A DNA stretch of 11,016 nt. Source: an uncultured Prevotellaceae bacterium (GTDB lineage: Bacteria > Bacteroidota > Bacteroidia > Bacteroidales > Bacteroidaceae). Under the pieces are notes generated by a model. It did not search any database and had not been told where the DNA came from. It saw nothing but the letters and a program-made list of their open reading frames with translations. The stretch is from assembly GCA_946407325.1 (NCBI GenBank), contig CAMJNN010000037.1, positions 1 through 11,016 on the forward strand, in the 5' to 3' direction. A program made the translations under genes and the position numbers. Positions 6,147-11,016 of this stretch are shown here, piece by piece (the first letter of the stretch is position 1; the number at the start of each line of letters is the position of its first letter).

Positions 6147-7592
6147 ATGACGCCGTTAATAGTAATCATCACAGTACTGGCCTACTTTGCCGTGTTGTTC
6201 GGCATTTCTTACTGGGCAGGACGAAAAGCGGACAATGCTGGTTTCTTCCAAGGGGGCAAGCAATCGAAATGGTATATGGTGGCGTTTGCCATGATTGGTG
6301 CCAGCATCTCGGGAGTGACCTATGTATCAGTGCCTGGCATGGTGGGTGCTTCACAGTTTGGCTACCTACAACTTGTCATGGGCTTTATGGCCGGACAATT
6401 GGTGATAGCCTTGGTACTGACACCGTTGTTCTACCGTATGAAGCTGGTGAGTGTATATCAGTTCCTGGAACAACGACTGGGCATCAGTTCGTACCACACA
6501 GGAGCTTGGTTCTTCTTCATCTCCAAGATGTTGGGTGCAGCGGTACGACTGTACTTGGTGTGCCTCACATTCCAGTTGCTTATCTTTGAGCCGTTCCACC
6601 TGCCTTTCATACTGAATGTGGCAGTGTCGATACTGATAGTGTGGCTCTATACCTATAAAGGTGGGGTGAAGAGCCTCATCTGGACTGACTCGCTGAAAAC
6701 GCTGTGCCTTATCGTGTCGGTGGTGCTCTGCATCTGGTTTATCGCTAAGGAGTTGGGCATGGACTGGGGAGCTATGATGACGGCCATTGGTGACGACAAA
6801 TACAGTCGTATATTCTTCTTTGACGATGTGGATAGCAAACAGTTTTTCTGGAAGCAGTTCCTGGCAGGTGTGTTTACACAGATTGCCATGAACGGACTTG
6901 ACCAAGATATGATGCAACGTAACCTGAGTTGCCGCAACTCGAAGGAAAGTCAGATAAACATGGCGGTGAGCATGGTGTTGCAGTTTGTGGTGATATCTAT
7001 CTTCCTGATGCTGGGAGCTTTGTTGTATATCTTCGTAGATCGTCAAGGCATTGTGGTGGAGAAAAGCGATACCTTGTTTACCATCGTTGCTACGGGCGGT
7101 TATCTGCCGCTTATCGTGGGCATCTTGTTCGTGATAGGACTCACTGCTGCGGCCTATTCTGCAGCTGGTTCGGCACTGACAGCCCTGACCACTTCGTTTA
7201 CGGTGGATATCTTAGGCATCAAAGGCAAGGCGGAGGACGAGGTGAAACAGACCAGGCAATGGGTACATATCGGCATGGCAGTGGTGATGGGCATCAGCAT
7301 TCTGGTGTTCAACCTGCTGAACAATACCAGTGTCATTGATGCGGTATATATCCTGGCCAGCTATACCTATGGTCCTATCCTGGGTATGTTTGCCTTTGGC
7401 ATCTTGACCAAGTGGAAAGTGCGCGACAAACTGATTCCTTTCGTAGCTATTCTGGCACCATTGCTTTGCTTTATCCTGGATAAAAACTCGGTGCAATGGT
7501 TCAATGGCTACAAGTTCAGCTATGAGATATTGATATTGAATGCTGTCTTTACGTTCATTGGCTTATGTTTGATTAAAAAAGGGAAAAGATGA
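6147..7592 (+). CDS. Sodium:solute symporter (SSS/SLC5 family)
   Basis: An integral inner-membrane transporter of 481 residues that would couple uptake of a small solute to sodium entry. The sequence is a series of about a dozen or more hydrophobic helices, starting with [19 protein letters not shown]. It has typical SSS-family features: the early [13 protein letters not shown] loop, the TM2 region M49[23 protein letters not shown] around residues 105-115, and the later [15 protein letters not shown] and [21 protein letters not shown] segments. Substrate cannot be read from the sequence. In Bacteroidota one SSS member (MurT of Tannerella forsythia) imports N-acetylmuramic acid, and the SpoIID gene in this operon makes a cell-wall sugar a reasonable candidate. 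It is the first gene of the operon; its stop overlaps the next start as ATGA (7589-7592). Confidence 0.92.
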   Translation: MTPLIVIITVLAYFAVLFGISYWAGRKADNAGFFQGGKQSKWYMVAFAMIGASISGVTYVSVPGMVGASQFGYLQLVMGFMAGQLVIALVLTPLFYRMKLVSVYQFLEQRLGISSYHTGAWFFFISKMLGAAVRLYLVCLTFQLLIFEPFHLPFILNVAVSILIVWLYTYKGGVKSLIWTDSLKTLCLIVSVVLCIWFIAKELGMDWGAMMTAIGDDKYSRIFFFDDVDSKQFFWKQFLAGVFTQIAMNGLDQDMMQRNLSCRNSKESQINMAVSMVLQFVVISIFLMLGALLYIFVDRQGIVVEKSDTLFTIVATGGYLPLIVGILFVIGLTAAAYSAAGSALTALTTSFTVDILGIKGKAEDEVKQTRQWVHIGMAVVMGISILVFNLLNNTSVIDAVYILASYTYGPILGMFAFGILTKWKVRDKLIPFVAILAPLLCFILDKNSVQWFNGYKFSYEILILNAVFTFIGLCLIKKGKR

Positions 7593-8905
7593 ACTGCATA
7601 CTATATAACGCCACATCATCGGAGGCAATAAAACGTCTGGCAACTGAAGCTACAGGTGATTATACCTTGTTGTATATCAAAGATACTGAGGTGGTATGGG
7701 GATATCTTGCCCAAGAACGCATGAAGCAGGTGATGGATGCCACGGGTGCCGCTATGGTGTATGCCGACAGGTATGTCATCAAGGACGGACAACGGGAGCA
7801 AGCTCCTGTTATAGACTATCAAAAGGGGTCTCTGCGCGATGACTTCGACTTCGGTGCGGTGGTGATGATTCGTACCTCTGTCCTGAAAGAGGCCGCAAGT
7901 CGTATGAAGGCCAACTATCGTTATGCTGGTTTCTATGACTTAAGGCTGAAACTTTCGCAACGTTATGAGTTCGTTCATATCAACGAGTATCTTTATACGG
8001 AGCAGGAGAAGGATTTGCGACTAAGCGGACAGAAGCAGTTTGACTATGTGGATCCTCGTAACAGAGAACGACAGATAGAAATGGAACAGGCTTGCACGGA
8101 GCACCTGAAAGAGATAGGGGCTTATTTGGAACCTCAATTCAAGAATGTAGATTTCAACCAAGAAGCATTTGAGGTGGAGGCTTCGGTGATTATCCCTGTC
8201 AGAAACCGTGTAAAAACCGTTAAGGATGCCATCAACTCTGTGCTGAGTCAGGTAGCTGACTTCCCTTTCAACGTGATTGTGGTGGATAATCATTCTACCG
8301 ATGGGACAACAGAGGTCATTGCACAATTGTCACAGGACGAGAGGGTGATTCACGTAATTCCTGAGCGTACCGACTTAGGCATTGGTGGTTGCTGGAACAT
8401 GGGCATTCACCATCCACAATGTGGTAAGTTTGCTATACAATTGGACAGTGATGACCTGTACAGTGACGAGCATACACTCAGCAAGATGGTGAGTGCTTTC
8501 TACGAACAACAATGTGCAATGGTGATAGGTACTTACCGTATGACGGACTTCGACCTGAATACCTTGCCTCCTGGCATTATTGACCATAAGGAGTGGACGC
8601 CTGAAAACGGCCGCAACAATGCTTTGCGCATCAATGGCTTGGGAGCACCAAGAGCATTCTATACGCCTGTCATTAGGCAAATTGGTTTTCCTAATACGAG
8701 TTATGGTGAGGATTATGCCGTGGGACTTGCCATCAGCAGGCACTATCAGATAGGACGTGTGTATAATGTGGTGTATCTGTGTCGCAGGTGGAGTGGTAAT
8801 TCGGATGCGGCATTGAATGTTTTCCAAGTGAATGCCAATAACCTCTATAAAGATCGGATAAGAACATGGGAACTCAAGGCGAGGACATACGAACAAAGGT
8901 GTTAA
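7589..8905 (+). CDS. Family 2 glycosyltransferase with duplicated GT-A-like N-terminal half
   Basis: A predicted cytoplasmic glycosyltransferase of 438 residues that would transfer a sugar from a nucleotide donor. The C-terminal part (about 195-420) is a full GT2 domain: [40 protein letters not shown], and LDSDDLY with the metal/nucleotide DxD at D286-S-D288. The N-terminal part (about 1-160) looks like the second half of another GT2 domain: [13 protein letters not shown] (56-68) and [18 protein letters not shown] (about 83-100) match the acceptor-side pattern of GT2 enzymes, but the nucleotide-binding half is reduced. No transmembrane segment is seen, so the enzyme is probably soluble. Donor and acceptor are unknown. 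The start overlaps the symporter stop by 4 bases; the end overlaps the DUF4922 gene by 40 bases in another frame. Its C-terminus ends [21 protein letters not shown]. Confidence 0.87.
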   Translation: MNCILYNATSSEAIKRLATEATGDYTLLYIKDTEVVWGYLAQERMKQVMDATGAAMVYADRYVIKDGQREQAPVIDYQKGSLRDDFDFGAVVMIRTSVLKEAASRMKANYRYAGFYDLRLKLSQRYEFVHINEYLYTEQEKDLRLSGQKQFDYVDPRNRERQIEMEQACTEHLKEIGAYLEPQFKNVDFNQEAFEVEASVIIPVRNRVKTVKDAINSVLSQVADFPFNVIVVDNHSTDGTTEVIAQLSQDERVIHVIPERTDLGIGGCWNMGIHHPQCGKFAIQLDSDDLYSDEHTLSKMVSAFYEQQCAMVIGTYRMTDFDLNTLPPGIIDHKEWTPENGRNNALRINGLGAPRAFYTPVIRQIGFPNTSYGEDYAVGLAISRHYQIGRVYNVVYLCRRWSGNSDAALNVFQVNANNLYKDRIRTWELKARTYEQRC

Positions 8906-9825
8906 ACGTGGGAGGCGTTGCATTCCATGTGCAGTTCAATGCTGCCCGAATACGTTCGTCGGCGGCAAAGACCGATGCTGTCAGCATTGCCCACAGACCT
9001 TGCTTCCTATGTAAGGAGAACAGACCTCCTACACAAACAAGCAAAGACTGGAAAGGCAAGTATGAGATTTTGGAGAATCCTTTCCCTATTTTCCCCCAAC
9101 ATCTTACAATACCCACCTATGAGCATATACCCCAGCAATTGCAGGGAAGATATGCCGACATGCTGGAGTTGGCGAAGGAATTTCCCCATTTCACCGTATT
9201 TTTTAACGGTCCGCGATGTGGGGCATCGGCACCCGACCACATGCATTTCCAAGCAGGAAGTCGACTTTTTATGCCCATCGAACAACAATGGCAAGAGCGC
9301 ATCGGGGAGCATTTGGCGGTAACAGGAAAAGCACGCTTGCACCTGATGGCCAACGACCCTCGCAACACTTTATTGATGATAGCTGACGAGGAGAAAGATG
9401 CTGTGACGTTGTTTGAGAGGGTGATGAAAGCATTCGTCACTAAGAAAGACTCTCCCATCCCAACGGGCACTCCCTCTAACTTTGAGGGAAAACTAGAAGC
9501 AGGTAAAGATCCGCATGCTCTCACCCTGGGGGAATATGATGAGGGAGAACCTAATGTAAATGTATTATGTTATTACGAAAACAACCAGTGGTTTACCTTT
9601 ATCTTCCCTCGTACCCAACATCGTCCTGCCTGTTATTTCGCAGAGGGTGACGACCAGATGGTTATCAGTCCGGCTTCTGTAGATTTGGGCGGCGTGTTCA
9701 TTACCGTCAGAGAAGAGGACTTTGAACGATTAAATGCCATAAAGTTGGAACATATCTTACGTGAGGTATGCTGGCAAGATACAGAGATAGAAACATTTAA
9801 AAACGAACTCAATGCAAGAACCTGA
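8866..9825 (+). CDS. DUF4922 protein, GalT/Ap4A-phosphorylase-like nucleotidyl transferase fold
   Basis: A 319-residue protein of the DUF4922 type. The key stretch is residues 112-130: [21 protein letters not shown]114, the G-x-S turn and H125-x-H127-x-Q129 closely match the active site of the GalT/Ap4A phosphorylase/GDP-L-galactose phosphorylase branch of the HIT superfamily, in which the second His is the nucleophile that accepts a nucleoside monophosphate. A C46-FLC-49 pair just before NRPP could bind metal. A phosphorolysis or nucleotidyl-transfer step on a sugar nucleotide or dinucleotide is therefore likely (inference; substrate unknown). The first ATG after an in-frame stop (8848-8850) is at 8866, so the start is inside the glycosyltransferase gene; no obvious ribosome binding site precedes it, suggesting translational coupling. 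The real N-terminus could differ slightly. It overlaps the SpoIID gene by 14 bases. Confidence 0.82.
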   Translation: MGTQGEDIRTKVLNVGGVAFHVQFNAARIRSSAAKTDAVSIAHRPCFLCKENRPPTQTSKDWKGKYEILENPFPIFPQHLTIPTYEHIPQQLQGRYADMLELAKEFPHFTVFFNGPRCGASAPDHMHFQAGSRLFMPIEQQWQERIGEHLAVTGKARLHLMANDPRNTLLMIADEEKDAVTLFERVMKAFVTKKDSPIPTGTPSNFEGKLEAGKDPHALTLGEYDEGEPNVNVLCYYENNQWFTFIFPRTQHRPACYFAEGDDQMVISPASVDLGGVFITVREEDFERLNAIKLEHILREVCWQDTEIETFKNELNART

Positions 9826-11016
9826 GATACAAGTTGGATTATTGTCAAACCAAGAGATACAGTTCTCCCTGCAAGGCATTTATCATGTTGTAGCACCGAA
9901 AGGCAATCCTGTTCCCTCCCCAAAAATCGTGGAGGGAGAGCAACATGTATATATGGACAATGGCCTGATAAAATGGAAGGATGCCAGTTTTAAGGAACTA
10001 TTATTCTTTCCTATAGACCTCGAGAAGAACCTGATTAAGATCAGGAACGTGATGATAGGCAAGCAGTTCCATTGGCAACAACAGGAAGACCAAAGTTTCC
10101 AAGGTGCATTACATCTCATTATCGAAGAGGGGGAGATAACTGCTATTAATATCATCAGCACAGAACGTTATCTTACCAGTGTTATATCAAGTGAGATGAG
10201 TGCCACGTCTTCGTTGGAATTGCTCAAGGCGCATGCGGTGATTTCAAGAAGTTGGTTACTCGCCCAGCTCACGGCGCAAAAGGGTGATAACAACCAGCAA
10301 TGTGGCACAGAGACAGATGATGAGATAGTGAGATGGTATAACCGTTCAGCTCATCAGCATTATGATGTATGTGCCGACGACCATTGTCAGCGTTACCAAG
10401 GTGTGACCAAGGTAACTACCGAAGCTGCCAAGGAAGCGGTAGAGCAGACCCGTGGCGAGATTCTTATTTATAATGGTGAGATTTGTGACACCCGCTTTTC
10501 CAAATGTTGCGGAGGAGTGACGGAAAAATTCAGCACTTGCTGGGAAGACAAGGACTATCCCTATCTGACGAGGGTGGTTGACCCCTATTGTGGGATGGCC
10601 GACCAAAATATACTTAGACAGGTAATGGTGAACTACGACCAGAAAACCACTGACTTCTATCGTTGGACGGTAAGCTATACCCAGCAGGAGTTGCATGATT
10701 TGATACTGGCTAAAACAGGCATCGACTTTGGCAATATCATCGATCTGGAGCCTCTGGCCCGTGGTACTAGCGGACGTATTTACAGACTGAAGATTGTGGG
10801 AAGTAAGCGAACCTTGGTTATCGGCAAGGAACTGGAAATTCGCAAGACTTTATCGGAAACCCATCTGTTCAGTTCAGCATTCGAAGTAAGGAAAGAGGGA
10901 GAAGGTGAAGTGCCTGAAAAGTTTATTCTCGAAGGTTCCGGTTGGGGGCATGGCGTAGGACTTTGTCAGATTGGTGCCGCCGTGATGGGCGAAAAAGGGT
11001 TCAAATATAAGGATAT
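9812..11016 (+). CDS. SpoIID/LytB-domain protein without signal peptide, 3'-truncated by window end
   Basis: The ATG at 9812-9814 opens a frame that stays open to the window edge (401 full codons); only a short C-terminal piece should be missing. SpoIID enzymes cut the glycan strands of denuded peptidoglycan as lytic transglycosylases; LytB relatives stimulate amidases. Family features are complete: ERYLTSVISSEM, with E128 aligned to the catalytic Glu; AHAVISRSWLL; a His/Cys cluster H181, H183, C187, H191, C192, matching the zinc-site region of SpoIID, before QRYQGV; RGEILIYNGEICDTRFSKCCGG; YPYL; and the C-terminal GSGWGHGVGLCQIGA (375 onward). The N-terminus ([18 protein letters not shown]) is hydrophilic, with no signal peptide or membrane anchor. 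This is odd for a wall-acting enzyme and suggests cytoplasmic action on imported fragments or an unusual export. It overlaps the DUF4922 stop by 14 bases. Confidence 0.92.
   Translation, partial: MQEPEIQVGLLSNQEIQFSLQGIYHVVAPKGNPVPSPKIVEGEQHVYMDNGLIKWKDASFKELLFFPIDLEKNLIKIRNVMIGKQFHWQQQEDQSFQGALHLIIEEGEITAINIISTERYLTSVISSEMSATSSLELLKAHAVISRSWLLAQLTAQKGDNNQQCGTETDDEIVRWYNRSAHQHYDVCADDHCQRYQGVTKVTTEAAKEAVEQTRGEILIYNGEICDTRFSKCCGGVTEKFSTCWEDKDYPYLTRVVDPYCGMADQNILRQVMVNYDQKTTDFYRWTVSYTQQELHDLILAKTGIDFGNIIDLEPLARGTSGRIYRLKIVGSKRTLVIGKELEIRKTLSETHLFSSAFEVRKEGEGEVPEKFILEGSGWGHGVGLCQIGAAVMGEKGFKYKD

Noticed and set aside
6366..7046. Long minus-strand open frame (226 codons) inside the symporter gene
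   Set aside because: It lies wholly within a well-supported membrane transporter gene, its product is His/Gln-rich as expected from antisense translation of hydrophobic codons, and no domain is recognisable.
8375..8923. Minus-strand open frame (182 codons) across the end of the glycosyltransferase gene
   Set aside because: Antisense to strong GT2 motifs; no recognisable domain or start context.
10346..10696. Minus-strand open frame (116 codons) inside the SpoIID gene
   Set aside because: The plus strand carries an uninterrupted SpoIID domain with all family motifs; the minus frame is a shadow.
1..11016. CRISPR array, tRNA, rRNA or insertion sequence
   Set aside because: No regularly spaced repeats, no cloverleaf-like or rRNA-like segments and no transposase or terminal inverted repeats were seen in reading the window.

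Overview
The window looks like chromosomal DNA from a member of the Bacteroidales (Bacteroidota), probably Prevotella- or Bacteroides-like. The supporting signs are TAnnTTTG-type promoter elements upstream of several genes, A-rich start regions without clear Shine-Dalgarno sequences, lipoproteins with short lipoboxes, a DUF4369-type thioredoxin-fold lipoprotein and DUF4922 and SpoIID/LytB genes. The genus cannot be fixed from the sequence alone.

Layout. Positions 1-807 hold the 3' part of a XerC/XerD tyrosine recombinase whose start lies before the window. A large outer-membrane-type lipoprotein with an OmpA-like segment and TPR repeats follows (913-2601) and ends at a strong intrinsic terminator. 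Next come a thioredoxin-fold lipoprotein that has lost both redox cysteines (2725-3765) and, 32 bases later, a complete comM/yifB AAA+ ATPase gene (3798-5345). A perfect 13-bp hairpin separates comM from two convergent small genes on the minus strand (5410-5721 and 5777-5992). These encode peptides with nearly identical 48-residue leaders ending in Gly-Gly and with unrelated C-terminal cores, which is the architecture of ribosomally made, leader-cleaved peptides (RiPP or bacteriocin precursors). No modifying enzyme or exporter for them is in the window.

From a divergent promoter region (5993-6146) a tightly packed plus-strand operon runs to the window end. It encodes a sodium:solute symporter, a family 2 glycosyltransferase with an extra N-terminal GT-like half domain, a DUF4922 protein with a GalT/Ap4A-phosphorylase-type HxHxQ active site, and a SpoIID/LytB-domain protein without a signal peptide that is cut by the window edge. 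The genes overlap by 4, 40 and 14 bases, so they are probably translationally coupled and work together. SpoIID domains act on peptidoglycan glycan strands, and SSS-type symporters are known to import N-acetylmuramic acid in Bacteroidota. A cell-wall sugar salvage or modification pathway is therefore the best guess, but this is inference, because no murQ or murK gene is visible here.

The two most interesting items are the orphan pair of double-glycine precursor peptides and the symporter-GT-phosphorylase-SpoIID operon.
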